The notes under the pieces: generated by a model
What the model saw: only the letters and a program-made list of their open reading frames with translations
What the model was told of the DNA's origin: nothing
The model's database searches: none
Part shown: piece by piece, positions 1-7,034 of the stretch
How the letters are laid out: each line of letters starts with the position of its first letter
How positions within the stretch are numbered: the stretch's first letter is position 1
Assembly (NCBI GenBank): GCA_903927855.1
Contig: CAIYOL010000165.1
Location: 1-10,332 of the forward strand
Length of the DNA stretch: 10,332 nt
Source of the DNA: an uncultured Planctomycetota bacterium
GTDB lineage: Bacteria > Planctomycetota > Phycisphaerae > Sedimentisphaerales > Anaerobacaceae
Direction of reading: 5' to 3'
Program-made: the position numbers and the translations under genes

Positions 1-1332
1 GAGAAGTTCCGCGACGAGTTCCGCCCGCGCTTCGGCGTCCTCCGCTCGCGCGAATTCATTATGAAAGATTCCTACAGCTTCCACGCAACGGCCGAATGTT
101 TAGACAAAGAATACTGGAATATGTACGAAACCTATAAACGCATCTTCAAACGCTGCGGCCTGGATTACGTCATCGTCGAAGCAGAGTCCGGCGAAATGGG
201 CGGCTCCGGCTCCCACCAGTTCACTATCCCCTGCGAATCAGGCGAAGACATAATCGTCTACACCGAAGACGGCTCCTACGCCGCCAACATCGAAAAGGCC
301 GCCGTTGACCCTCTCCCAAAACAAAAACCCATCGCCAATGTCCCCAAACCGGAAGACGTTCATACCCCGAACGTGGGAAGCATCGAAGCCGTTTGCGCAT
401 TCCTGAAAACCCAGCCTAAGGATATGATAAAAACCCTGATTCACGCCGATGGAGATAATGTAATCGCAACTCTCATTCGTGGTGACCACGACTTGAACCC
501 GGAAAAACTCACGCAAATTCTCGGCGGAAAACACGCTGAACTCGCCAATGAAACTGTCATCGAAAAAACCACCGGCGCCAAAGTCGGATTCGCCGGACCA
601 ATTGGACTTGCTGAAAAGGTTTCAAAATTGATTATCGACCACGCAGTCGCCGCTATGGCTATCGGCGTAACCGGCGCAAATAAGACTGATTATCATATTA
701 AGAATGTCGTCCCCGGCCGGGATTTCCCGCTCGAAGGCAAGAACGTAATTGTCGCCGATGTCCGAAACGCCATCGAAGGTGACACATATAACGGAAAGAA
801 ACTGCTCTTCAAGCACGGCATCGAAGTCGGACAGGTCTTCAAACTCGGCACCAAGTATTCAGTCAAACTCGGCTGCAAATTCCTCGACGAAACCGGAAAA
901 GAACAGCCCTGCCTTATGGGCTGCTACGGCATCGGAATAAACAGAATTGTCGCATCTGCAATCGAAGCAGGTAACGATGCAAACGGCATCATCTTCCCAA
1001 TTAGCATCGCCCCCTTTGAAGTCATTGTTACCAGCGTAAATCAGGATGATAAAGAGGTCACAGGAACCGCCGAAAAAATCTACCAGCAATTGCTCGATAA
1101 GAATATCGAAGTCTTGCTTGATGACAGAGACCTCCGCGGCGGCATAAAATTCAAAGATGCAGATTTACTCGGAATACCCGTCCGCATCACCGTCGGCAGC
1201 AAGTCCCTTAAAGAGGGCAACATCGAAATCAAGCTGCGAAGTGAATTGCAGAGCCAAAAAGTTCCTGTTAAAGAAGCAGTGAATAAAACTATCGAACTGG
1301 TCGATTTATTAAAGAAACAATTGAATAGTTAA
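1..1332 (+). CDS. proS: Prolyl-tRNA synthetase, bacterial type with editing domain (5' partial)
   Basis: This gene charges tRNA-Pro with proline in the cytoplasm. The frame is open to the window edge, and the residues before the first ATG (position 61) already belong to the class II motif 2 (RPRFGVLRSREFIMKDSYSF), so the start lies upstream and the ATG at 61 is internal. Counting from the edge, 443 residues are visible of the roughly 570 usual for the family; motif 1 is missing. The YbaK-like editing insertion (INS) covers about residues 105-275. It contains the KTL motif around Lys144, which aligns by eye with the editing lysine (K279) of the E. coli enzyme. Motif 3 (MGCYGIGINRI) starts at residue 306, and the HGTP anticodon-binding domain follows from about 337 (APFEVIV, EVLLDDRDLRGG). 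The DUF4416 gene begins 18 nt after the stop, with no terminator between them. The identification is firm. Confidence 0.97.
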   Translation, partial: EKFRDEFRPRFGVLRSREFIMKDSYSFHATAECLDKEYWNMYETYKRIFKRCGLDYVIVEAESGEMGGSGSHQFTIPCESGEDIIVYTEDGSYAANIEKAAVDPLPKQKPIANVPKPEDVHTPNVGSIEAVCAFLKTQPKDMIKTLIHADGDNVIATLIRGDHDLNPEKLTQILGGKHAELANETVIEKTTGAKVGFAGPIGLAEKVSKLIIDHAVAAMAIGVTGANKTDYHIKNVVPGRDFPLEGKNVIVADVRNAIEGDTYNGKKLLFKHGIEVGQVFKLGTKYSVKLGCKFLDETGKEQPCLMGCYGIGINRIVASAIEAGNDANGIIFPISIAPFEVIVTSVNQDDKEVTGTAEKIYQQLLDKNIEVLLDDRDLRGGIKFKDADLLGIPVRITVGSKSLKEGNIEIKLRSELQSQKVPVKEAVNKTIELVDLLKKQLNS

Positions 1333-1350
1333 ACTGGTTAATAACCGCAG

Positions 1351-1893
1351 ATGTGGAACTTAAACGCTCCAAAACCTGCTAAACTGATAATAGGTATCTT
1401 GGCTGCCGACCAGGAGTGCCTGACGGCCGCCCTCGAAGCAATAAACGCCAATTTCGGCAAAACCGATTTCACAAGTGACGTCTGGCCGTTCGACCAGACC
1501 GATTATTACAAAGACCAAGCCGGTGAAAATATCTTAAGGCAGTTCGTCAGCATCGAAAAACTGGTTGACCCCGGAAAGCTTGCCAAAATCAAACTCAAAA
1601 CAAATAAGCTTGAGCAAAAGCTGGCCGAACAATCCGCCTCTGACCTGCTCAGGCCGGTCAATCTTGACCCAGGTATAATTGAGCCTTCGAAGCTGGTCTT
1701 AGCCACGACAAAAAACTACTCGCACCGTATATATATCGGCAAAAAAATGTATGCCGAGGTAACGCTTGTTTTCGACAAGGGCGCCTGGCGACCTTTCGAC
1801 TACACTTACCCCGATTACAGGCAGGATTGTTACCATGATTTTTTCAGTAAAGTAAGAACGCAATTACTGGAGCAGTTAAAATCAAAGCATTAA
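1351..1893 (+). CDS. DUF4416 family protein
   Basis: This is a 180-residue soluble protein of unknown function that matches DUF4416 by eye. The family hallmarks are a N-terminal PAKLIIGILAAD stretch (residues 9-20), WPFDQTDYYKDQAG (45-58), the FVSIEKLVDPGKLAKIKLKTN block (65-85), VNLDPGIIEPSKLVLATTKNYSHRIYIG (within 103-130), YAEVTL (134-139) and YTYPDYR (151-157). The length is normal for the family and no signal peptide or membrane segment is seen. Some database entries call such proteins GTP-binding, but I see no Walker A motif here. The conserved Asp/Tyr/His residues could suggest an enzymatic or binding role, which is inference. The ATG at 1351 has no clear Shine-Dalgarno sequence; translation may be coupled to proS, whose stop is 18 nt upstream. 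The next gene starts 2 nt after this stop. Confidence 0.88.
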   Translation: MWNLNAPKPAKLIIGILAADQECLTAALEAINANFGKTDFTSDVWPFDQTDYYKDQAGENILRQFVSIEKLVDPGKLAKIKLKTNKLEQKLAEQSASDLLRPVNLDPGIIEPSKLVLATTKNYSHRIYIGKKMYAEVTLVFDKGAWRPFDYTYPDYRQDCYHDFFSKVRTQLLEQLKSKH

Positions 1894-1895
1894 TA

Positions 1896-2990
1896 TTGTC
1901 AGCAGTAATTTTGCTGGCCGGCTCATTTCTACTGTCGGTCATCTTAACGGCTATCGTAAGAAAGCTGGCCGAACTCATCGGCTTCGTTGCGCATCCAACC
2001 GAAGACAGGTACCACCGCTCGGTAATTCCTCTCGGCGGCGGAATATCGATATTTGTAACCCTGATGCTGTTTTGTACAGGAGCTATTCTTTTGAGTAGCG
2101 CTGAGCCACATCTAAACAGTCCTATGGCAAAAGGAGACTCTATAGCTGAATACGCCCAAGGGTTCACCGGCAAACTTGCTCAGCTTTGGGGTATAATGGC
2201 AGCAGCAACGACCCTTTTCATTCTCGGTCTATGGGATGATTTAAAAAAACTGGGGCCGTTTTCGAAACTGGGCATTCAGTTCGTCGTCGCCTTAATCGCC
2301 GCAGGCTTTGCTGATATCAGGGTCGAGTTCTTCATCGAAAATAAAATAATCACCTCCGCCCTTTCTGCCGTCTGGATAGTCCTGATTATTAACGCCTTTA
2401 ACTTCCTCGATAATATGGATGGAGCCTCCGCCGGCATCGCCGTCATAGTCGCCTCCATCTTATTAACCGCAGCCGTTGTAAGCGGACAGGTATTTGTAGG
2501 CGGACTGGCGATTATTTTCATAGGAACGCTGCTGGGCTTTTTGGTGTTTAATTTCCCGCCCGCCAAAATCTTCGCAGGTGACGCCGGTTCACTCGTAATC
2601 GGCTTCTTCTTGGCGCTGTTGTCCCTGCGCACCACCTATTATCACCAGGCGCAAAGCGGCCGATGGTATCCGGTTTTTATCCCCTTCATTGTTATGGCAG
2701 TCCCGCTTTATGATTTTATCAGCGTAACCGCCCTGAGGATAAAACAGGGTAAAAGCCCTTTCGTCGGCGACACCCAGCATTTTTCCCATCGTCTGAAAAA
2801 ACGCGGATTGACTGAAACACAGACAGTCCTTACTTTATATCTGGCTACGCTCTGCACCGGCCTCGGCGCAACTTTTCTCTATCAGGTCAATCTCGCCGGC
2901 GCTTTTCTAATCTTCGCTCAGACGTTTATGATTTTAGCCATTATCGCCATTCTCGAAACTACCTCGGGAAATGAAAAAAATGCCGTTTGA
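1896..2990 (+). CDS. WecA/TagO/MraY-superfamily polyprenyl-phosphate glycosyl-1-phosphate transferase
   Basis: Members of this integral membrane family move a sugar-1-phosphate from a UDP-sugar to undecaprenyl phosphate, the first step of O-antigen, teichoic-acid or other surface-glycan assembly. The 364-residue length and about ten hydrophobic helices fit. The motifs in order are GLWDD at 111-115 (Mg-binding aspartate pair, followed by LKKLG), NAFNFLDNMDG at 166-176 (the family NxxNxxDGxDG loop), FAGDAGSLVIGF at 227-238, and a C-terminal cytosolic loop SPFVGDTQHFSHRL at 287-300. That loop replaces the HIHH motif of MraY/WecA, and DNMDG replaces DGLDG. The reading frame has no ATG or GTG near its beginning. 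TTG at 1896, two nucleotides after the DUF4416 stop, is the likely start, which suggests translational coupling. The sugar substrate cannot be read from sequence, so no gene symbol is given. The gene overlaps the ligase gene downstream. Confidence 0.92.
   Translation: MSAVILLAGSFLLSVILTAIVRKLAELIGFVAHPTEDRYHRSVIPLGGGISIFVTLMLFCTGAILLSSAEPHLNSPMAKGDSIAEYAQGFTGKLAQLWGIMAAATTLFILGLWDDLKKLGPFSKLGIQFVVALIAAGFADIRVEFFIENKIITSALSAVWIVLIINAFNFLDNMDGASAGIAVIVASILLTAAVVSGQVFVGGLAIIFIGTLLGFLVFNFPPAKIFAGDAGSLVIGFFLALLSLRTTYYHQAQSGRWYPVFIPFIVMAVPLYDFISVTALRIKQGKSPFVGDTQHFSHRLKKRGLTETQTVLTLYLATLCTGLGATFLYQVNLAGAFLIFAQTFMILAIIAILETTSGNEKNAV
2966..2970 (+). promoter_or_regulatory. Ribosome binding site GGGAA for the O-antigen ligase gene
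   Basis: GGGAA ends directly before the ATG at 2971 and 9 nt before the in-frame ATG at 2980. The spacing suits 2980 and is impossible for 2971, so the second ATG is the better start. The site lies inside the 3' end of the transferase gene. Confidence 0.45.
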
Positions 2991-5277
2991 TTCAAGCTTA
3001 TCAAAAAGTAAAGGACAGGTGATTTTAGAATACATCGTCCTTGCCCTTTGCCTTTGTGTGATTGCGCTTCGCACGACCTACACCGAAGGCCCAACTGCGC
3101 AATCCACCACTCCCGCCAATCTAAACGACAATCTTTACAGCCTGTCCGTATCGGCAGTTCTTTTTCTCTCATTTGTATCCTGGCTTATATGCAGCTTTTG
3201 TAGTAAGAGGTTTTTATATCGCTTCACCTCCGTGGAAATCGGCCTGTGTCTATTTTGCATAGCGGTTGTCACCGCAGGCTTTGCCGCCTCAAACAAGCGA
3301 GCAACAATTACCGACGCCGTTTGCCTTATTGCGCCGGTGTTGATGACTGTATTGCTGGTGCAGATATTGGATTCGCCGTCGAAAATAAAACTGGTGCTGG
3401 CTGTTATTGCCGCTTTGGGAGTGGTTTCAGCCTGTCAGTGCGCCGAGCAGTTCTTCGTCAGCAACCAGGCTATGATTGCCCAATACGAGCAGGCTCCTCA
3501 AACCATGCTCGAACCGCTTGGCATACAGAGCGGCTCTTTCCAGCAGTTTCTTTTTGAGCACCGCCTCCATTCAAAGGATGTTCGTGGCTTTTTCACTACC
3601 GGCAATTCCGCCGGCTCCTTTGCGATATTGGCTTCTTTTGCCGCCATCGCTCTATTTATCGACAAATTCAAAAATCGCCGGTCCGGGCTTCTGTCTCTTA
3701 TTACCTGTGGTGTCGCTACGGCTGTCGTCATTTTTGGCCTTATTATTACCCACAGCAAAGGCGCTATCGCCGCGTCCCTGATTGCGGCAGTTTGTTTCGT
3801 TGCGTTCCTTTACTTCGGCAACTGGCTGAATACGCACAAAAAAGCCGTATTACTTGTTTGCTTATTATTTTTCATCGCCACTGGCTTCGCAGTTGTTTCC
3901 TACGGACTGGCTCACGACCGGCTGCCAGGCGGAAATTCAATGCTGGTTCGCTGGCAGTATTGGCTCGCCGCCGCGAAGATGTATGCCGACCATCCCTTTA
4001 CCGGCGTTGGCCCGGGTAACTTCGCCCATTTTTATACACATTATAAGCCTGCTGCAGCGCTGGAGTCTGTTGCAGACCCTCATAATTTTCTGCTTTCTAT
4101 CTTGACTCAGTATGGCCCGCTCGGCCTCATCGGATTTTTAGCTCTATTCTTCATACCGTTATGGAAAACAATTCCACCATCAAGTATCGAGAAAAACTCT
4201 TCGCCAGAAGTCGACCAGCAACCGTCTTTCAGAACCCTCGCTATAACTTATTTAACTATCTTGTCCGCTGTGTTACTGCTTATCAGGCCGTTTATTATGC
4301 GCACACCCCTTGGCAATACTTTTGAAGTGGCGCTGTATCTGATATTCACATTATATGTTGCGCCTGTGACTGCATTTGTTGTTGGTTTTTGGCTTTTCAC
4401 AACAAACACCAAATCGCCAGTCGCGGGGCACGAGTCACAGGTCACGTATATCTCCGCTGCACTTTTTTGTGCTGTCTTAGGTTTACTTTTGCACAATTTG
4501 ATAGATTTTGCCATTTTTGAGCCGCCTGTGTTTACTGCTTTCTGCGCGATAGTCGCTTGCATTATCGCATTGGATTTCCAGCAGAATGTTCGACCGAGCT
4601 TTGTCATAAAACCTGCTTCTTCAGCAAGAATATTATTAGTAGCTTCCGGCTTGGTGCTAATTGGAGGTTTCTTCAATTATGCGTTGGTCCCCGTCGCCAA
4701 AACATCATCTCGCAACCAGCAGGCAGTCCGACAGGGACAACCGTTCGAATATGCCCACCAGCTTCTGTACCAGGCAGCCGAACAGGACCCGCTGGACCCG
4801 ACAGCATTGAACCTGAACGGCAGGCTCTATTTACAGAATTACAACGAAACGCCGAATGCACAACCGACCTTGCTCAAAAAGGCTAAACTTTGTTTCTTCG
4901 CCGCCATTGCTCGTGATAATGCGGATTTCAAAAACTACGAAAAACTAAGCGAGGTCTATTCTCTGCTCGCAGAGAACTCACCAGAACAGGAAAAAAAAGA
5001 TTTGCTGAATTATGCGATTGATAACCTTCAGTCTGCCGTCGAGCGATATCCAACCTCCGACCGCCTGCGGTTCGAATTGGCCGAAACCGCCGAAAAGCTG
5101 GGCAAACCCGATATCGCCGTCGCCCAGTACGAAAAAGCAGTCGAAATTGAAGATGCCTATCGTAATCAGTTTAAGATAATGTACCCGGGACGCGAAATCT
5201 TCAGCCGGCTCGGTGATGAAAAATACGAAAAAGCAAAGCAGCAAATAAAATACCTCTCCGCGCGACCGGCCCCGTAG
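2980..5277 (+). CDS. O-antigen ligase/polymerase family membrane protein with C-terminal TPR tail
   Basis: This is a polytopic inner-membrane protein of the Wzy_C/WaaL superfamily, which joins or polymerises polyprenyl-linked glycans on the periplasmic face. Counted from the ATG at 2980 it has 765 residues, well above the usual 400-450. Roughly a dozen hydrophobic segments occupy residues 10-590. The Wzy_C core includes TTGNSAGSF near 206-214, a periplasmic-loop block with DHPFTGVGPGNFAHFYTHYK near 336-356 and DPHNFLLSILTQYGPLGLIG just after. A later helix has LLLHNLIDFAIFEPPVF. Residues from about 599 form a soluble tail with tetratricopeptide-like repeats (AEQDPLDPTALNLNGRLY; then from 679 AIDNLQSAVERYP and LAETAEKLGKPDIAVAQYEKAVEI). 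An alternative ATG at 2971 adds three residues. The start overlaps the transferase gene, and the stop is 2 nt from the yebC stop on the other strand. Ligase versus polymerase cannot be decided from sequence. Confidence 0.9.
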   Translation: MPFDSSLSKSKGQVILEYIVLALCLCVIALRTTYTEGPTAQSTTPANLNDNLYSLSVSAVLFLSFVSWLICSFCSKRFLYRFTSVEIGLCLFCIAVVTAGFAASNKRATITDAVCLIAPVLMTVLLVQILDSPSKIKLVLAVIAALGVVSACQCAEQFFVSNQAMIAQYEQAPQTMLEPLGIQSGSFQQFLFEHRLHSKDVRGFFTTGNSAGSFAILASFAAIALFIDKFKNRRSGLLSLITCGVATAVVIFGLIITHSKGAIAASLIAAVCFVAFLYFGNWLNTHKKAVLLVCLLFFIATGFAVVSYGLAHDRLPGGNSMLVRWQYWLAAAKMYADHPFTGVGPGNFAHFYTHYKPAAALESVADPHNFLLSILTQYGPLGLIGFLALFFIPLWKTIPPSSIEKNSSPEVDQQPSFRTLAITYLTILSAVLLLIRPFIMRTPLGNTFEVALYLIFTLYVAPVTAFVVGFWLFTTNTKSPVAGHESQVTYISAALFCAVLGLLLHNLIDFAIFEPPVFTAFCAIVACIIALDFQQNVRPSFVIKPASSARILLVASGLVLIGGFFNYALVPVAKTSSRNQQAVRQGQPFEYAHQLLYQAAEQDPLDPTALNLNGRLYLQNYNETPNAQPTLLKKAKLCFFAAIARDNADFKNYEKLSEVYSLLAENSPEQEKKDLLNYAIDNLQSAVERYPTSDRLRFELAETAEKLGKPDIAVAQYEKAVEIEDAYRNQFKIMYPGREIFSRLGDEKYEKAKQQIKYLSARPAP

Positions 5278-5279
5278 CT

Positions 5280-6035
5280 CTATACGACTTCTAACTTGCT
5301 CAATATATCCTGCGGTATGTCAAAATTAGCGTATGTGTTTTGAACGTCTTCGTGGTCTTCAAAATCGTCCATCAGGGAAATTATTTTCTTTGCCGTCACC
5401 GCATCGTTGATAGGGATGGTATTCTGCGGCACCCTCGAAATCTCCGCCGCCTCAATAGCTATTCCTTTTTCCTTCAGCGCATTCTTTAGCGGCTCATAAA
5501 TGGCCGCGTCGCACGTTATCTCGAATAGCTCGCCCGTATTTTGCATATCATCCGCACCTGCCGCCAGGACTATTTCCATAAGCTCGTCTTCGCTGACTCC
5601 GGCAGTCTTAACCGTAATCAGTCCCTTTTTGCTGAACATCCAGTTGACGCATCCCGTTGTCCCCAGTGAGCCTCCGTGCTTCTCAAAAATCTTCTTAATT
5701 TCCGGTGCCGTCCGGTTGTGATTGTCTGTCAGTGCCTCCACCACTATGGCCACCCCGCCCGGCCCGTAACCTTCATAATGAACTTCCGAGAAATTAACTC
5801 CATCGGCTCCGCCGATCCCTTTTTTAACTGCCTTATCAATCGTGTCTTTCGGCATATTGACGCTCTTTGCCTTGTCGATGGCATACCGCAAAGACAGGTT
5901 CGCTGATGGGTCGCCCCCGCCCGCTCGCGATGCGACGATTATCATTCGCGATACCTTGCTCCACGCCCTGCCTCGCTTTGCGTCAACCGCCGCTTTTTTA
6001 TGCTTTATACTTGACCAGTGAGAATGACCTGACAT
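5280..6035 (-). CDS. yebC: YebC/PmpR/TACO1 family regulatory protein
   Basis: This is a cytoplasmic protein of 251 residues, normal for the family. The N-terminus MSGHSHWSSIKHKKAAVDAK and KRGRAWSKVSR (residues 20-30) is diagnostic. Further hallmarks are ANLSLRYAIDKAKSVNMPKD (45-64), YEGYGPGGVAIVVEALTDNHNRT (within 88-109), GGSLGTTGCVNWMF (121-134) and VPQNTIPI (202-209). The family was long annotated as DNA-binding regulators, while the mitochondrial homologue TACO1 and more recent bacterial work point to a translation role at difficult sequences such as proline runs. The frame is open further upstream to an ATG at 6116. The start at 6035 is chosen because the family N-terminus begins there, AGGAG sits 5 nt upstream, and the extension would translate through the promoter. 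The gene is last in the minus-strand block and converges on the ligase gene with a 2-nt gap. Confidence 0.96.
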   Translation of the reverse strand: MSGHSHWSSIKHKKAAVDAKRGRAWSKVSRMIIVASRAGGGDPSANLSLRYAIDKAKSVNMPKDTIDKAVKKGIGGADGVNFSEVHYEGYGPGGVAIVVEALTDNHNRTAPEIKKIFEKHGGSLGTTGCVNWMFSKKGLITVKTAGVSEDELMEIVLAAGADDMQNTGELFEITCDAAIYEPLKNALKEKGIAIEAAEISRVPQNTIPINDAVTAKKIISLMDDFEDHEDVQNTYANFDIPQDILSKLEVV

Positions 6036-6040
6036 ACCTG

Positions 6041-6045
6041 CTCCT
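6041..6045 (-). promoter_or_regulatory. Shine-Dalgarno AGGAG of yebC
   Basis: AGGAG on the minus strand stands 5 nt before the ATG at 6035. It fixes the yebC start at the conserved MSGHSHW N-terminus rather than the upstream in-frame ATG. Confidence 0.8.
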
Positions 6046-6074
6046 GAAAAAATTGCCAAAAAAACCAGTAGATA

Positions 6075-6103
6075 ATTATAGCCTCTTTCCTGACGAAACG
6101 CAA
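6075..6103 (-). promoter_or_regulatory. Sigma-70-type promoter for yebC
   Basis: On the minus strand a perfect -10 hexamer TATAAT (6080-6075) is preceded by exactly 17 nt and a -35-like TTGCGT (6103-6098, three of six consensus bases). It lies in the 77-nt gap between the SMP-30-like gene and yebC and predicts a start about 30 nt before the yebC ATG. The position and spacing make it credible, although the -35 is weak. It would let yebC be expressed independently of the genes upstream. Confidence 0.65.
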
Positions 6104-6112
6104 CAACACTTT

Positions 6113-7006
6113 TCAAGGCTGCTCACCCGAAGCCACCCGCATCCGCACCGAGTATAATGACGTCCGGGCAGTGATAAACAGCATCTTTTTATCTTTGCCG
6201 CCGAAGCACACATTGGATGGTTGCTCAGGTACCTCTATTGTTTCAATCTTTTCGCCGTTTTTGTTATAAACCGCTACCACATTGGTTGTCAGATAGATAT
6301 TGCCATCGTTATCTATCGTCATACCGTCGGAACCCTCAGGCGCAAAAAGCTTTTTATTTGACAGCGTCCCGTCTTTATTGATGGTATATACAAAGGTCTT
6401 GCCGCTGGCGTAGTCTGCAACATAAAGCGTTTTGCCGTCCGCTGTCCCTATTATTCCGTTGGGCTGAACCAAATCATCGATTACGCGGATTAGTTTCTTG
6501 CGGTCAGGCGTTAGATAATATACATGTTCGCCTCCCTGCTCCATACCGCCTCTGTCGCCGTAGCGCGGGTCTGTAAAGTAAATCCCGCCTTTCGGGTCAG
6601 GCCACAGGTCATTAGGACTGTTCAGCGGTTTATTGTCGTATTTATCAGCCAGCACCTTCTTTCTGCCGTTACGTCCGATTGATACTAACCGCCGGCTGCC
6701 CCCTTCGCAGACTAACAGGTTGCCCTTTCTATCGAAGAATAATCCGTTGGCACCTCCGGAATTTTTTTTAAACGTTACCAGTTTGCCGTCCAATGTCCAT
6801 TTGTGAATTCGATTATTGGGGATATCGGTAAAGAAGATATTGCCCTTCGCATCAGCCGCAGGCCCCTCCGTGAACTTAAATCCGCCGGTCAGTTTCTCCA
6901 CCTTCGCACCCTCCGCAACGACGCTCGGCTTCTCAGCGCCGCAGCTCACCACCGCCGCAACCGCCAACAATACCAAAACCACACCCGTTAAAACTTTCCT
7001 GCTCAT
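6113..7006 (-). CDS. SMP-30/gluconolactonase/LRE-family lipoprotein
   Basis: This is a predicted exported six-bladed beta-propeller of 297 residues. The N-terminus MSRKVLTG plus a hydrophobic core ends in the lipobox VVSC, with Cys22 as the likely lipidated residue, so it should be membrane-anchored outside the cytoplasm. Propeller signatures include FTEGPAADAKGNIFFTD (45-61), NSPNDLWPDPKGGIYFTDPRYG (within 129-150), QPNGI (181-185), SDGMTID (226-232) and SNVCFGG..LFITARTSLY (264-284). Glu47, Asn132, Asn183 and Asp227 fit the divalent-metal positions of the family by eye. Members include sugar lactonases, but the actual substrate is unknown. ATG 7006 is chosen over an in-frame ATG at 7030 because AGGAG sits 6 nt upstream and the signal peptide begins there. 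It follows the M50 gene by 28 nt, so the two are probably cotranscribed. Confidence 0.9.
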   Translation of the reverse strand: MSRKVLTGVVLVLLAVAAVVSCGAEKPSVVAEGAKVEKLTGGFKFTEGPAADAKGNIFFTDIPNNRIHKWTLDGKLVTFKKNSGGANGLFFDRKGNLLVCEGGSRRLVSIGRNGRKKVLADKYDNKPLNSPNDLWPDPKGGIYFTDPRYGDRGGMEQGGEHVYYLTPDRKKLIRVIDDLVQPNGIIGTADGKTLYVADYASGKTFVYTINKDGTLSNKKLFAPEGSDGMTIDNDGNIYLTTNVVAVYNKNGEKIETIEVPEQPSNVCFGGKDKKMLFITARTSLYSVRMRVASGEQP

Positions 7007-7012
7007 TTCTTT

Positions 7013-7017
7013 CTCCT
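7013..7017 (-). promoter_or_regulatory. Shine-Dalgarno AGGAG of the SMP-30-like gene
   Basis: AGGAG on the minus strand lies 6 nt before the ATG at 7006, inside the 28-nt gap after the protease stop. It supports 7006 over the in-frame ATG at 7030. Confidence 0.75.
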
Positions 7018-7034
7018 TTCTCTCAACCATTTCC

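Noticed and set aside
61..63. ATG at 61 as the proS start
   Set aside because: The frame is open to the window edge, and the 20 codons before it encode part of class II motif 2, so this Met is internal.
4248..4676. Minus-strand open frame of 142 codons inside the O-antigen ligase gene
   Set aside because: It lies wholly antisense to a well-supported coding region, is Lys/Thr/Ser-rich in the way expected of an antisense frame to membrane segments, and has no domain.
6036..6116. N-terminal extension of YebC starting at ATG 6116
   Set aside because: The family starts at MSGHSHW, a good AGGAG sits before ATG 6035, and the extension contains the -10/-35 promoter.
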